Part shown: in pieces, positions 16,378-26,146 of the stretch
Position numbering within the stretch: the stretch's first letter is position 1
Layout of the letters: the number at the start of each line of letters is the position of its first letter
NCBI RefSeq assembly: GCF_009363155.1
Contig: NZ_CP045302.1
Location: 3,207,001-3,271,000, forward strand
Reading direction: 5' to 3'
DNA length: 64,000 nt
Source: Azotobacter salinestris
Lineage (GTDB): Bacteria > Pseudomonadota > Gammaproteobacteria > Pseudomonadales > Pseudomonadaceae
The notes under the pieces: model-generated
Seen by the model: only the letters and a program-made list of their open reading frames with translations
The model's database searches: none
What the model was told of the DNA's origin: nothing
Program-made: the position numbers and the translations under genes

Positions 16378-16394
16378 GCGGTATGATTTTTGCC
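16378..16394 (+). promoter_or_regulatory. Candidate sigma-54 (-24/-12) promoter of glnK
   Basis: GG (16380-16381) and GC (16392-16393) are exactly ten bases apart, and the -12 side reads TTTTTGC. The -24 side (GCGGTAT) departs from TGGCAC, so the promoter would be moderate. The same bases contain TATGAT (16382-16387), which could be a sigma-70 -10 instead. The paired NtrC sites upstream favour sigma-54. Confidence 0.45.
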
Positions 16395-16417
16395 TTTGCG
16401 AAGACAGGGCACCTTGA

Positions 16418-16888
<471 letters not shown>

Positions 16889-16924
16889 GCCCACGATCCC
16901 CCCCCTCGCCCCAGGAGATAATCA

Positions 16925-18241
16925 ATGACGCTGCGCAAAAGCGCAGGGCTTGCTGCCCTTTCTTCTCTCTTCCTGCCCGTCATGGCCAGTGCCCAGGAGG
17001 CTGCGCTGGATTCGGGCGACACCGCCTGGATGTTGACCGCCACGGCGCTGGTGCTGTTCATGACCATTCCCGGCCTGGCGCTGTTCTACGGCGGCATGGT
17101 GCGTGCGAAGAACCTGCTCTCGGTGATGATGCAGTGCTTCGCCATCACCGGCCTGATCAGCGTACTCTGGGTCCTGTTCGGCTATAGCCTGGCCTTCGAC
17201 ACCACCGGCATGGAAGCGGGGGTGCTCAACTTCAGCTCCTTCGTCGGCGGTCTGGACAAGGCCTTCCTCAGCGGCCTGACCACCGACAGCCTGGTCGGCA
17301 CCTTCCCCGAAAGCGTCTTCATCACCTTCCAGATGACTTTCGCCATCATCACCCCGGCGCTGATCGCCGGTGCCTTCGCCGAGCGCATGAAGTTCTCGTC
17401 GATGCTGGTGTTCATGACGGTGTGGTTCCTGCTGGTCTACGCACCGATCGCGCACATGGTCTGGAGCGGCGACGGCGCGCTGATGTGGGACTGGGGCGTG
17501 CTCGACTTCGCCGGCGGCACCGTGGTGCACATCAACGCCGGTATCGCCGGCCTGGTCGCCTGCCTAGTGCTGGGCAAGCGCAAGGGCTACCCGGGCGTCG
17601 CCATGACCCCGCACAACCTCGGTTACACCCTGGTCGGCGCAGCCATGCTGTGGGTCGGCTGGTTCGGCTTCAACGCCGGTTCGGCGATCGCCGCCAACGG
17701 CACCGCCGGCATGGCCATGCTGGTGACCCAGATCGCCACTGCTGCCGCGGCGCTGGCCTGGATGGCCGCCGAGTGGCTGACCCACGGCAAGCCGAGCGCC
17801 CTGGGCATCGCCTCCGGCGTGGTCGCCGGCCTGGTCGCCATCACCCCGGCCGCCGGTACCGCCGGCCCGATGGGCGCCCTGGTGATCGGCCTGGCGTCCG
17901 GCGCGATCTGCTTCTACAGCGCCACCGCCGTGAAGCGTCGCTTCGGCTATGACGACTCCCTCGATGCCTTCGGCGTGCACGGTGTCGGCGGCATCGTCGG
18001 TGCGGTGCTGACCGGCCTGTTCGCGGCCCCGGCCCTGGGCGGCTTCGGCGAAGTGGACAGCATCGCCACCCAGCTGTGGGTCCAGATCAAGGGCGTGCTC
18101 TTCACCGTGATCTACACCGGCGTCGCCACCTTCGTGATCCTCAAGGTGATCGAGCGGGTGATGGGACTGCGTGTCACCGAAGAGGAAGAAACCATCGGTC
18201 TCGACCTCTCCCTGCACAACGAGCGCAGCTACAACCTCTGA
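16925..18241 (+). CDS. amtB: Ammonium transporter AmtB
   Basis: A 438-residue trimeric ammonia/ammonium channel with eleven membrane helices after a cleaved signal (residues 1-23, ASAQ). Signature blocks are the early FYGGMVRAKN, DFAGGTVVHINAG containing the first pore His, and FGVHGVGGIVGAVLTGLF containing the second. A cytoplasmic C-terminal tail (VTEEEETIGLDLSLHNERSY) is the GlnK-binding and activation region. AGGAGAT precedes the ATG. Expressed with glnK, with an intrinsic terminator downstream. Confidence 0.97.
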   Translation: MTLRKSAGLAALSSLFLPVMASAQEAALDSGDTAWMLTATALVLFMTIPGLALFYGGMVRAKNLLSVMMQCFAITGLISVLWVLFGYSLAFDTTGMEAGVLNFSSFVGGLDKAFLSGLTTDSLVGTFPESVFITFQMTFAIITPALIAGAFAERMKFSSMLVFMTVWFLLVYAPIAHMVWSGDGALMWDWGVLDFAGGTVVHINAGIAGLVACLVLGKRKGYPGVAMTPHNLGYTLVGAAMLWVGWFGFNAGSAIAANGTAGMAMLVTQIATAAAALAWMAAEWLTHGKPSALGIASGVVAGLVAITPAAGTAGPMGALVIGLASGAICFYSATAVKRRFGYDDSLDAFGVHGVGGIVGAVLTGLFAAPALGGFGEVDSIATQLWVQIKGVLFTVIYTGVATFVILKVIERVMGLRVTEEEETIGLDLSLHNERSYNL

Positions 18242-18318
18242 GTGTCGGGACGGCGGCCTGCCTGCTCCGGCCGTCGTTCTCGCCGCGGTTTTGCCGTCAT
18301 CGATGGCGGCAAGCCGTC

Positions 18319-18350
18319 AAAAGGGCGCCTTCGGCGCCCTTTGCTTTTTT
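18319..18350 (+). terminator. Intrinsic terminator of the glnK-amtB operon
   Basis: A ten-base stem (AAAGGGCGCC/GGCGCCCTTT) with a TTCG tetraloop, followed by GCTTTTTT. A textbook rho-independent terminator about 80 bases after the amtB stop. Confidence 0.92.
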
Positions 18351-18397
18351 CTGTGCCGCGCTAGAATTCCCGCGGCACGATCCAGGAGCTGTGGCAG

Positions 18398-18823
18398 ATG
18401 TGGCAACAGGCGACCATCACTCTGCGGGCGCGGCCACGCGGTTTTCATCTGGTGACCGACGAGATCCTCGCCGGGCTGCCGGAGCTGGTCTCCTGTCGGA
18501 TGGGGCTGCTGCACCTCTGGCTGCAGCACACCTCGGCCTCGTTGACTATCAATGAGAATGCCGATGCGGCGGTGCGGCGCGATTTCGAGCGTTTCTTCAA
18601 CCGTCTGGTCCCTCAGGGCGAAGGCGGCTACGAGCATGACTACGAAGGCCCGGACGATCTGCCGGCGCACTTCAAGTCCAGTTTGCTGGGCTGCCAGCTG
18701 CTCCTGCCGGTGACGGCAGGGCGTCTGGCGCTGGGAACCTGGCAGGGAATCTATCTCGGCGAGCACCGCGATCAGGGTGGTGCGCGACGGGTCCTGGCCA
18801 CGCTGCAGGGCCAAGGGAACTGA
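18398..18823 (+). CDS. yjbQ: YjbQ family protein (UPF0047, secondary thiamine-phosphate synthase)
   Basis: A 141-residue small trimeric enzyme of the YjbQ/UPF0047 family. The conserved [17 protein letters not shown] block (about residues 40-56) and the metal-site histidines in [14 protein letters not shown] are present. E. coli YjbQ has weak thiamine-phosphate synthase activity in vivo, and the main role is not settled. It precedes sutA, as in Pseudomonas. A GGAG ribosome site is upstream. Confidence 0.88.
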   Translation: MWQQATITLRARPRGFHLVTDEILAGLPELVSCRMGLLHLWLQHTSASLTINENADAAVRRDFERFFNRLVPQGEGGYEHDYEGPDDLPAHFKSSLLGCQLLLPVTAGRLALGTWQGIYLGEHRDQGGARRVLATLQGQGN

Positions 18824-18946
18824 TTTTTTCGGCGCAGCTCTCAGAGCTGGGATCGCCCATCGATTTGTAGTGTCCGCGGGCCAGGGTCCAGGTGATCGCT
18901 GGCGGGACTATAACCAACCTGCTGTACCCAAGTCGTGAGGTCGAAC

Positions 18947-19267
18947 ATGAGCGATGAAGAACTGGAACAGGAAGAGCTGGAAGCGGGTGAGGAGGAAGAA
19001 GGCGAGGAGCTGTCTGCCGCTGACGAAGCGGTAGGCGAGGAAGATGACGGCAGCGATCGGGTAGCGGTTTCCGGCAAGAAGTCCAAGAATGTTGCGGAAG
19101 TCGACGAGATGCCCAGCATCGAGGCCAAGCAGAAGGATCGCGAGGCGCTGGCGAAGGCCATGGAGGAATTCCTGGCGCGCGGCGGCAAGGTGCAGGAAGT
19201 CGAGCCGAACGTGGTCGCCGACCCGCCGAAGAAGCCCGACAGCAAGTATGGCAGTCGCCCCATCTGA
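18947..19267 (+). CDS. sutA: Transcriptional regulator SutA
   Basis: A 106-residue RNA-polymerase-binding protein. The N-terminal half is extremely acidic (EEEEGEELSAADEAVGEEDD) and probably disordered; a central helix (EAKQKDREALAKAMEEFLAR) and a conserved tail (VVADPPKKPDSKYGSRPI) follow. In P. aeruginosa, SutA aids transcription during slow growth by acting on RNA polymerase with sigma-S or sigma-70. The tail is nearly identical to the Pseudomonas protein, while the acidic part varies. Start at ATG 18947 rather than the upstream GTG at 18935. Confidence 0.9.
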   Translation: MSDEELEQEELEAGEEEEGEELSAADEAVGEEDDGSDRVAVSGKKSKNVAEVDEMPSIEAKQKDREALAKAMEEFLARGGKVQEVEPNVVADPPKKPDSKYGSRPI

Positions 19268-19291
19268 GCCTTTCCGGCCGGTTGGTGGCGC

Positions 19292-19328
19292 AAGGGCGGC
19301 CCGGGAAAATCCCGGGCCGCCTTTTTTG
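19292..19328 (+). terminator. Intrinsic terminator after sutA
   Basis: Stem GGCGGCCCGGG/CCCGGGCCGCC with a small A-rich loop, followed by TTTTTT. It also separates sutA from the convergent CPBP protease gene. Confidence 0.92.
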
Positions 19329-19333
19329 TGCCT

Positions 19334-20146
19334 TCAGTTCAGGCGCAGCGGGTAGCTGAGCAGCAGGAAGTGCAGCAGGTTGATCGCCCCGTGCAGCAGC
19401 ACGGCCGTAGCGAGCCGCCCGGACAGCTGCATGACCCCGCCGTAGCCGAGGCCAGCCACGCCGGCGAGCAGGGCGAACGGCAGGCTGAAGGGCGCATGGG
19501 CCAGGCCGAACAGGGTGGCGCTCAGGGTGATCCCCAAGGCCGTGCCGAGGCGCTGCACCAGCACATCCTGGAGCAGGCCGCGGAATAGCAGCTCCTCGGC
19601 CAGCACCGTCACCCCGAAGTTCACCGCCAGCCAGACCGGCAGCTCGGCGGGCCATTTCGGCTGCCAGGCCACCAGGCCCATGGCCAGGGCCAGGAGCGGC
19701 ACGCCGAGCAGCGTCGCCAAGGCGCAGGCCCAAGCCCGGTACGGCCATGCTCGGGCGCGGGCCCGCGTGGTCGTCTCCGTCCACCACCAGCCGAGCAGGG
19801 TGGCGCCGAGCAACAGCTTGTCCCACGACAGACGAACGCCGTACGCCGGTGCGTCGGGACTGAGCTGACGGGGTTCGGCGAGCCATAACGGCGTGAAACC
19901 GGGCAGCAGATGGGCGGCCAGGGCCAGGCTGGCGAGCAGCGCACCGGCGCGCCAGGGGCCCTCCGCCAGATACGGACGGGCATGGAAAATCCAGGCGACG
20001 AACAGGCTGCCGGCGAGCAGGCCGGCGGGCTGGATGCCCCCGGCAAGGCTGCCGGCGAGCAGCACTAGCACTGGCGGCAGCAGGCGGTAGCGGCTGGGCG
20101 CCGTCCGGGCGCGGGACAGGTCGGGGGTGGAAAGGTCGCCGGGCAC
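19334..20146 (-). CDS. CPBP-family intramembrane glutamic endopeptidase
   Basis: A 270-residue multi-pass membrane protease of the CAAX-type (CPBP) family. All three signatures are visible: AEELLFRG (Glu184, Glu185, Arg189), FGLAHAPF (His217) and LLHGAINL near residue 250. About seven membrane helices are predicted. The GTG at 20146 is chosen because the gene then overlaps the HAD gene stop by a few bases, suggesting coupling; the open frame is far longer upstream but antisense-like. The substrates are unknown. It is last in a xerC-HAD-protease gene string. Confidence 0.82.
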   Translation of the reverse strand: MPGDLSTPDLSRARTAPSRYRLLPPVLVLLAGSLAGGIQPAGLLAGSLFVAWIFHARPYLAEGPWRAGALLASLALAAHLLPGFTPLWLAEPRQLSPDAPAYGVRLSWDKLLLGATLLGWWWTETTTRARARAWPYRAWACALATLLGVPLLALAMGLVAWQPKWPAELPVWLAVNFGVTVLAEELLFRGLLQDVLVQRLGTALGITLSATLFGLAHAPFSLPFALLAGVAGLGYGGVMQLSGRLATAVLLHGAINLLHFLLLSYPLRLN

Positions 20147-20151
20147 GGCCG

Positions 20152-20853
20152 TCAGCCGGCCTGCCAGCGGCCGAGCAGTGCCGGCAGCTCGGCCAGGCTG
20201 GCGATCTGCGCGTCCGGTGTCCCGGCATGGCTCCAGGGCTTGCCGGTGGGGTTGTACCAGATCGCCCGCAGACCGGCGCGCTGGGCGCCCTGGATGTCGT
20301 CGTCGGGATGATCGCCGATGTGCACCGCCTGTTCGGCGGATACCCCGCCGCGCCGCAGGGCCTCGCGGAACGGCTGCGGATCGGGCTTGCCGATGCCCAG
20401 ATCCTCGGCGCAGAGGGTGAAGCGGAAGTAATCGGCCAGGCCCAGGCGGCGCACATCGGCATTGCCGTTGGTCAGCACGCCGAGAACGTAGCGGTCGGCG
20501 AGGATCTCCAGGGTCGGCTGCGTCTCGGGGAAGAACTCGATGCGGTGGCGTGCGGCGAGGAAGGCCTCGAAGGCCTGCCCGGCCAGCTCGCGGGCCTCGG
20601 TCGCGGGATAGCCGGCCTCCTCGAGGGCATGCAGCAGCACGCGGCGGCGCAGCTCGCTGATGCGATGCTTGAGCGACGGCTCGCCTTCGACCAGGCGGGC
20701 ACGGATCGGCCACAGGTGCTCGACCGGCACCGCGCCGAGCAGCGGCGCATGGCGGCCCAGCCAGTCGCGCAGTTCGGCTTCGGCGCTTTCGATGACCGGG
20801 GCGACGTTCCACAGGGTATCGTCGAGGTCGAAGGTGATCAGGCGGATGCTCAT
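20152..20853 (-). CDS. HAD-family hydrolase (YigB-like)
   Basis: A 233-residue phosphatase with the HAD motifs in order: nucleophile DLDDT (Asp9/Asp11), TNGN for motif II, GKPDP for motif III (Lys) and IGDHPDDDI for motif IV. The cap is the C1 helical type. The E. coli relative YigB dephosphorylates a riboflavin intermediate and FMN. The gene follows xerC with an ATGA overlap, as in E. coli and Pseudomonas. The precise substrate here is inferred only. Confidence 0.88.
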   Translation of the reverse strand: MSIRLITFDLDDTLWNVAPVIESAEAELRDWLGRHAPLLGAVPVEHLWPIRARLVEGEPSLKHRISELRRRVLLHALEEAGYPATEARELAGQAFEAFLAARHRIEFFPETQPTLEILADRYVLGVLTNGNADVRRLGLADYFRFTLCAEDLGIGKPDPQPFREALRRGGVSAEQAVHIGDHPDDDIQGAQRAGLRAIWYNPTGKPWSHAGTPDAQIASLAELPALLGRWQAG

Positions 20854-21749
20854 GAGGTTTCGTCCTTGCGACGGCGCGCCCGCGGGTGGGCCTGGTCGTA
20901 GACCGCCGCCAGGTGCTGGAAGTCGAGATGGGTGTAGATCTGGGTGGTGGCGATGTCGGCATGGCCGAGCAGTTCCTGCACGGCGCGCAGGTCCTGGGAG
21001 GACTCGAGCAGGTGGCTGGCGAAGCTGTGCCGCAGCATGTGCGGGTGCAGGTGCTGGCCGAGCTCGCGCACGCCGGCCTGGCGCACCCGCAGCTGCACGG
21101 CACGTGGGCTCAGGCGGCGGCCCTGGCGGCCGACGAACAGCGCGCCGTCGGCCGGCCGCGCCAGTGCCCGGAATGGCAGCCAGGCCTCCAGTGCCTCGCG
21201 CGCCTTGCTGCCGATCGGCAGCTCGCGGACCTTGTTGCCCTTGCCGTGCACCCGCACCAGGCCGCCGGCCAGATCGAGGCGGTCCAGATCCAGGCCGACC
21301 AGTTCTGCAAGGCGCAGGCCGGAAGAGTAGAAGAGTTCGAGGATGGCCTGGTCGCGGCGGGCGATGAAGTCATCCTCCATGGCGCCGTCGAGCAACTGCT
21401 GGGTGCGGTCGGCATCCAGGGTGCGCGGCAGCCGGCGCTCGCCCTTGGGCGGACTCAGGCCGACGGCGGGATCGTGCTGGCAGCGGCCCTCGCGCAGCAG
21501 GTAGCGGTAGAAACCGCGCACCGCCGAGAGCAGGCGCGCCAGACTGGAGCCGGAGAGGCCCTGCAGATGCAGCTTGGCGACCAGCCGGCGCAGGCGGGGG
21601 GTGTCCAGTGCGCTCCAGGCGGCCAGGCCCTCCCGCTCGCAGTGGGCGAGAACCTTGGCGAGGTCGCGGTGGTAGCCGTCGAGGGTGTGCTGCGACACCT
21701 GGCGCTCGTTGCGCAGGTGGTCGAGGAAGGCATCGAGATCGGCCTGCAT
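20850..21749 (-). CDS. xerC: Site-specific tyrosine recombinase XerC
   Basis: A 299-residue recombinase that resolves chromosome dimers at dif with XerD and FtsK. The N-terminal SAM-like core-binding domain occupies residues about 1-90. The catalytic residues lie in [11 protein letters not shown] (Arg), [12 protein letters not shown] (His, Arg) and the nucleophilic Tyr in [10 protein letters not shown] near residue 273. It is flanked by the DUF484 gene (3-base gap) and the HAD gene (overlap), the standard dapF-DUF484-xerC-HAD order. Confidence 0.96.
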   Translation of the reverse strand: MQADLDAFLDHLRNERQVSQHTLDGYHRDLAKVLAHCEREGLAAWSALDTPRLRRLVAKLHLQGLSGSSLARLLSAVRGFYRYLLREGRCQHDPAVGLSPPKGERRLPRTLDADRTQQLLDGAMEDDFIARRDQAILELFYSSGLRLAELVGLDLDRLDLAGGLVRVHGKGNKVRELPIGSKAREALEAWLPFRALARPADGALFVGRQGRRLSPRAVQLRVRQAGVRELGQHLHPHMLRHSFASHLLESSQDLRAVQELLGHADIATTQIYTHLDFQHLAAVYDQAHPRARRRKDETS

Positions 21750-21752
21750 GCC

Positions 21753-22448
21753 CTAACGGACCGGGCGCAGCGGGCTGCTGGCCAGGCGCGGCAGCAGCCG
21801 GGCGAGAACGTCGGCGATATAGCCGAGAAAGAGGGTGCCGAGGCTGCTCTTGTAATGCTGGGGATCGGGACTGCCGACCGCCAGCACGCCGTGCAGGCCC
21901 TGGTGATCGAGAGCCGCCACCGCGGCCGAGCCGATCTGCGGGCGGCGCTCCTCGCCGAACAGGAAGCCCAGCTCGTGGCTGCGCAGCACGCCGCACAGCG
22001 GCTTGCCGCAGGCCAGCAGGCCGCCGATGGCCTGCAGGGCGTCCTCGGTGTCGACCCAACGGCCGGCCGGGCTGGCGTGTTCGCCGAACAGGATCAGTCC
22101 GACGAAGGGAATCTGGAACTCGTGGCGCAGGCTGTCCTCGACCAGGCCGACCGCCTCCTCCAGCGTGCTCGCGTCGAGCAGGTCGAGGACCAGGCGGCGG
22201 GTCTTCTCGAACAGGCGGTCATTGTCGCGAGCCACGTCCATCAGCTGTCCCAGGCGGCCCCGCAGTTCGTGGTTGCGCTCGCGCAGCAGTCCCAGCTGGC
22301 GCTCCACCAGCGATACCGCGGCACCGCTCGGATGGGGGATCTTCATTTCCGCGAGCAGCTCTTCCCGTCCCAGGAAGAACTGCGGATTCCGACGCAGGAA
22401 CTCCGCAACGGCTGCGGCATCGACGGGCTCTTGGAGCGGCTCACTCAT
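21753..22448 (-). CDS. DUF484 family protein
   Basis: A 231-residue conserved protein with an N-terminal helical region (VAEFLRRNPQFFLGREELLAEM) leading through a coiled coil to a GAF-like domain. The family lies between dapF and xerC across gammaproteobacteria. Its biochemical role is not established. It ends three bases before the xerC start and begins 13 bases after the dapF stop, so it is co-transcribed. Confidence 0.87.
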   Translation of the reverse strand: MSEPLQEPVDAAAVAEFLRRNPQFFLGREELLAEMKIPHPSGAAVSLVERQLGLLRERNHELRGRLGQLMDVARDNDRLFEKTRRLVLDLLDASTLEEAVGLVEDSLRHEFQIPFVGLILFGEHASPAGRWVDTEDALQAIGGLLACGKPLCGVLRSHELGFLFGEERRPQIGSAAVAALDHQGLHGVLAVGSPDPQHYKSSLGTLFLGYIADVLARLLPRLASSPLRPVR

Positions 22449-22461
22449 TTTTGCTACATCC

Positions 22462-23292
22462 TCATAGACGTACCTGGCCTTCGTATACCCGCATCGCAGG
22501 ACCGGTCATCATGACTGACTGGCCCGGGCCTGCCCAGGCGATGGACAGCCTGCCGCCCGGCAGATCGACCAGCACCGGCGAGTCCATCCACCCCTGACGG
22601 ATCGCCGCCACCGCCGCCGCGCAGGCTCCGGTGCCGCAGGCCTGGGTTTCGCCGGCGCCACGTTCCCAGACGCGCAGTCTGGCGTGCTGGCGGTCGACGA
22701 TCTGGAGGAACCCCACATTGACCCGCTGCGGAAAGCGCGGATGATGCTCCAGTTTAGGCCCCAACTCGTGTACCGGTGCGCTTTCGACGTTTTCCACCCT
22801 CAGCACCGCATGCGGATTGCCCATGGACAGTGCCGCGAGTTCGACCACGCGGCCGTCGACTTCGACCTGGTAGTTGAGGGCGGCGCTCTCCGCCTGGAAG
22901 GGGATATCCTTCGGCTCCAGGCGCGGTGGGCCCATGTCGACGCAGACCTGGCCGTCCGGACGGATGTCCAGTTCGATGATGCCGCTCTTGGTCTCCACGC
23001 GGATGCGCTTCTTGACTGTCAGACGCTTGTCGAGCACGAAGCGGGCGAAGCAGCGCGCGCCGTTGCCGCACTGCTCCACCTCCGAGCCGTCGGCATTGAA
23101 GATGCGGTAGCGGAAATCCACATCCGGCCGGCTCGGCGGCTCGACGATCAGCAGCTGGTCGAAGCCGATGCCGGTATGGCGGTCGCCCCACTGCTTGGCG
23201 TGCTTGGGCTGGATGTGCGCGTGCTGGCTGACCAGGTCGAGGACCATGAAGTCGTTGCCGAGGCCATGCATCTTGGTGAAACGCAGCAGCAT
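22462..23292 (-). CDS. dapF: Diaminopimelate epimerase
   Basis: A 276-residue enzyme that converts LL- to meso-diaminopimelate for peptidoglycan and lysine. The catalytic cysteine pair is Cys75 in EQCGNGARC and a second near residue 219 in QACGTGACA. The start [15 protein letters not shown] at 23292 matches the family, so the longer open frame upstream is not used. lysA, which uses its product, lies 13 bases upstream on the same strand. Confidence 0.96.
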   Translation of the reverse strand: MLLRFTKMHGLGNDFMVLDLVSQHAHIQPKHAKQWGDRHTGIGFDQLLIVEPPSRPDVDFRYRIFNADGSEVEQCGNGARCFARFVLDKRLTVKKRIRVETKSGIIELDIRPDGQVCVDMGPPRLEPKDIPFQAESAALNYQVEVDGRVVELAALSMGNPHAVLRVENVESAPVHELGPKLEHHPRFPQRVNVGFLQIVDRQHARLRVWERGAGETQACGTGACAAAVAAIRQGWMDSPVLVDLPGGRLSIAWAGPGQSVMMTGPAMRVYEGQVRL

Positions 23293-23305
23293 GCCTGCCT
23301 CCGTG

Positions 23306-24553
23306 TCAATTGGGCAGCAGGCTTTCGCCGGCGTAGAGTTCCTCGATGGTTTCGCGGCGGCGAACCAGGTGCATCTGCTCGCCGTCCACCAGCACCTCGG
23401 CGGCACGGCCGCGGGTGTTGTAGTTGGAGCTCATGACGAAGCCGTAGGCGCCGGCCGAGCGCACGGCCAGCAGGTCGCCCTCGACCAGGGCCATCTCGCG
23501 GTCCTTGGCGAGGAAGTCGCCGGTCTCGCAGATTGGTCCGACCAGGTCGTAGCTGCAGACTTCGCCACCGTGGGGAGTGACCGGCACCACGTCCATCCAG
23601 GCCTGGTAGAGGGCCGGGCGGATCAGGTCGTTCATCGCCGCGTCGATCACCGCGAAGTCCTTGTGCTCGGTGTGCTTGAGGTATTCCACGCGGGTCAGCA
23701 GCACGCCGGCGTTGGCGACGATCGAGCGGCCGGGCTCGAACACCAGGGCCAGGGCGCGGCCGGCAAGGCGCTCGCGCACGGCGGCGATGTAGTCGCCGGG
23801 CGCAGGCGGCTGCTCGTCGTGGTAGCGCACGCCAAGGCCGCCGCCGAGATCCAGATGACGGATGACGATGCCGCGCGCGGCCAGGCGGTCGATCAGCAGC
23901 AGCAGGCGGTCCAGGGCGTCGAGGAAGGGCGAGAGGGTGGTCAGCTGCGAGCCGATATGGCAGTCGACGCCGAGCACTTCCAGGTTGGGCAGCTCGGCGG
24001 CGCGGGCGTAGACCTCCTCGGCCTGCTCGATGTCGATGCCGAATTTGTTTTCCTTGAGGCCGGTGGAAATATAGGGATGAGTCTGGGCGTCCACGTCCGG
24101 ATTGACGCGCAGCGACACCGGGGCCTTCACGCCGAGCTCGGCGGCGACTTCCTGCAGGCGCTCCAGTTCCACCTCGGACTCGACGTTGAAACAGTGCACG
24201 CCGACCTCCAGGGCACGGCGCATGTCCTCGCGGGTCTTGCCGACCCCGGAGAACACCACCCTGGCCGGATTGCCGCCGGCGGCCAGCACGCGCTCCAGTT
24301 CGCCGCGGGAGACGATGTCGAAGCCGGCGCCGAGGCGCGCCAGGAGGTTCAGCACGGCGAGGTTGGAGTTGGCCTTGACCGCGAAGCAGACCAGGTGCGG
24401 CATGCCGGCCAGGGCGTCGGCATAGGCGCGGTAGCGCTCCTCGATATGGGCGCGGGAGTAGACGTAGGTGGGGGTACCGAAGCGTGCGGCGATGGCGGAC
24501 AACGCCACGCCTTCCGCGAACAGCGTGCCGTCGCGGTAGATGAAGGGTTCCAT
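23306..24553 (-). CDS. lysA: Diaminopimelate decarboxylase
   Basis: A 415-residue PLP-dependent alanine-racemase-fold enzyme that makes L-lysine from meso-diaminopimelate. The PLP lysine is Lys60 in [12 protein letters not shown], the phosphate-binding region is LGGGLGVRY, and the C-terminal catalytic block [10 protein letters not shown] supplies the active-site Cys. Preceded by GGAGG and followed by dapF in the lptM-lysA-dapF-DUF484-xerC order. Confidence 0.96.
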   Translation of the reverse strand: MEPFIYRDGTLFAEGVALSAIAARFGTPTYVYSRAHIEERYRAYADALAGMPHLVCFAVKANSNLAVLNLLARLGAGFDIVSRGELERVLAAGGNPARVVFSGVGKTREDMRRALEVGVHCFNVESEVELERLQEVAAELGVKAPVSLRVNPDVDAQTHPYISTGLKENKFGIDIEQAEEVYARAAELPNLEVLGVDCHIGSQLTTLSPFLDALDRLLLLIDRLAARGIVIRHLDLGGGLGVRYHDEQPPAPGDYIAAVRERLAGRALALVFEPGRSIVANAGVLLTRVEYLKHTEHKDFAVIDAAMNDLIRPALYQAWMDVVPVTPHGGEVCSYDLVGPICETGDFLAKDREMALVEGDLLAVRSAGAYGFVMSSNYNTRGRAAEVLVDGEQMHLVRRRETIEELYAGESLLPN

Positions 24554-24607
24554 GGGGGCCTCCTGGGAAGAAGCTGTCCGGACGCGCTGCGGCGGCCGGG
24601 CAGGCTC

Positions 24608-24742
24608 TTAGAATTCGAAACGGTCTTTGCGGTGGCCGGCTTTCTTGTCGTCAGGAAGGTAGAGCGGGCCCTTCTGGCCACAGCCGGCCAGGGGCGCGGC
24701 GAGCACGGCCAGCGCGAGGAGCGGAAGCAGCAGGCGCTTCAT
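24608..24742 (-). CDS. lptM: LptM-type small lipoprotein (LppL/YifL)
   Basis: Forty-four residues. The signal peptide [20 protein letters not shown] ends in lipobox LAGC, with the lipidated Cys about residue 21, and is followed by [16 protein letters not shown], the conserved part. The E. coli relative LptM stabilises the LptDE lipopolysaccharide translocon by aiding its oxidative maturation. It lies upstream of lysA and divergent from cyaY, as in Pseudomonas (lppL). Confidence 0.9.
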   Translation of the reverse strand: MKRLLLPLLALAVLAAPLAGCGQKGPLYLPDDKKAGHRKDRFEF

Positions 24743-24916
24743 GACGGAAATCCTTGTGAACGCATCGAGTGCGCCGCAGTATACCGGCCCCCCGGCGCCT
24801 TGCCTATGCGCGAGGGCCGCGTCGGACGGGCCCTGCAGGGCAGCGCCATCCCCGCCGGCGCGCGAATCGGCTATCGTTGCCAGCCTTGAGCGTCATCGTT
24901 CTGACCAGGAGCCAGC

Positions 24917-25249
24917 ATGAGCCTTACCGAAGCCCGCTTTCACGCGCTGATCGACGACCTGCAGCAGGGTGTCGAGGACATTTTCGAAGACAGCGATCTG
25001 GACGTCGATCTGGAGAATTCCGCAGGTGTCCTGTCCGTCCGCTTCGAGAACGGCAGTCAGCTCATCCTCAGCCGCCAGGAGCCCCTGCGCCAGCTGTGGC
25101 TGGCGGCACGCTCCGGCGGTTTCCACTTCGACTACGACGAGGCCCGCGATCGCTGGATCTGCGATGCCAGTGGCGACTCCCTGGGCGAGTTGCTCGCCCG
25201 CGTCACCCTCGAGCAGACCGGCGAGGAACTGGCGTTCCCCAAGCTCTGA
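24917..25249 (+). CDS. cyaY: Iron donor protein CyaY (bacterial frataxin)
   Basis: A 110-residue frataxin homologue that regulates iron-sulfur cluster assembly through IscS and iron. The acidic first helix (DDLQQGVEDIFEDSDLDVDLE) supplies the iron-binding ridge, and the beta-sheet core includes LWLAARSGGFHFDYD. The adjacent cyaA and rnk genes normally found in pseudomonads are missing here. It converges with a small gene whose stop is 12 bases away. Confidence 0.95.
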   Translation: MSLTEARFHALIDDLQQGVEDIFEDSDLDVDLENSAGVLSVRFENGSQLILSRQEPLRQLWLAARSGGFHFDYDEARDRWICDASGDSLGELLARVTLEQTGEELAFPKL

Positions 25250-25260
25250 GCCGCGGACCG

Positions 25261-25503
25261 TCAGCGCGGGCCGGACAGTATGGTCAGCAGGCTCTGCGCC
25301 TGTTCGGCGGCATCCAGACCCAGGCTGGTCAGGTAGCCGCCGTCGGGCCGGCTGATCAGGCCCTTGTCGTGCAGCCGGCGGGCGGCGGCCACGACCTCCG
25401 GGGCGGCATCGTGATGGACCTTGATGCCTTCTTCCTGAACATTGCCCAGGTTGAAGAGGGCGAGGATTTCCAGTTCGGCAACCAGCGCTTGGGTGAAGGC
25501 CAT
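25261..25503 (-). CDS. TIGR02647-family small protein
   Basis: Eighty residues from ATG 25503 with the family's wHTH-like appearance (MAFTQALVAELEILALFNL, then AARRLHDKGLISRPDGGYLT). The family is conserved in Pseudomonas and relatives and has no assigned function. It is convergent with cyaY. Confidence 0.72.
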   Translation of the reverse strand: MAFTQALVAELEILALFNLGNVQEEGIKVHHDAAPEVVAAARRLHDKGLISRPDGGYLTSLGLDAAEQAQSLLTILSGPR

Positions 25504-25569
25504 GGGAGACTCCGCAGGCAGGCCGTCGGCGACGGCGGTTCTCCTCCAGTGTAGCGGCCGTCGCGCTGA

Positions 25570-25854
25570 CTAGCCGGCCGCCTTGGGGAGCTCCGGCAGG
25601 GCGCGCAGGGCCTGCTCGTACCAGGCGCCGTCGAAGGGGCGGTCCTCGCGCAGCATGGCGGCGATCTCGTGGGCCAGCACCAGGGCCATCAGGTGAAGAA
25701 TCTCCTCCCGCTCGTAGCCGACCAGGGTCAGCTTGTTCAGGGTGGCCCTGGCGGCCGGCGGGTCGTCCGCCTCGATCTGGTTCTCGATGGCCTCGATCAG
25801 GGTCTGCTCGGCGAAGGCTTCGTCGTCCATCGGTTCTCGTTCGGACTGGCTCAT
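25570..25854 (-). CDS. Hypothetical small acidic protein
   Basis: Ninety-four residues from the ATG at 25854, chosen because GGAGAG precedes it and the C-terminal part (EAIENQIEADDPPAARATLNKLTLVGYE) has the look of a conserved helical protein. The open frame continues another 61 codons upstream to 26037 with a Cys-pair segment (CRLCQ); a longer protein is possible. No domain is recognised. It begins 293 bases before corA on the opposite strand. Confidence 0.55.
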   Translation of the reverse strand: MSQSEREPMDDEAFAEQTLIEAIENQIEADDPPAARATLNKLTLVGYEREEILHLMALVLAHEIAAMLREDRPFDGAWYEQALRALPELPKAAG

Positions 25855-26146
25855 GGGCTCTCCTGCAGCGGCCAAGGTGCCGCTGTCCAACTGGCAGAGA
25901 CGGCAGCTGCCATCGTCGGCATGGCTGGTCTCGATGTAATGTACGCGCCGCGTGGCCGACTGGCGGTCGGCGGCGATCTTAAAGCGCGGGGCGCCCGAGG
26001 CGGTCCTGCGCGTGTCGGTGGTTCGCTCGTCACCCATGGCGATGCCTCCGTGGTGAGGGCCGACTGTCGCATGATAGCGCCTGGCGGCCGGGCGCAGGCC
26101 GCGGTCGCCAGGTCACTTTTCATGCCTCGGAACAGGACAGCATTGC

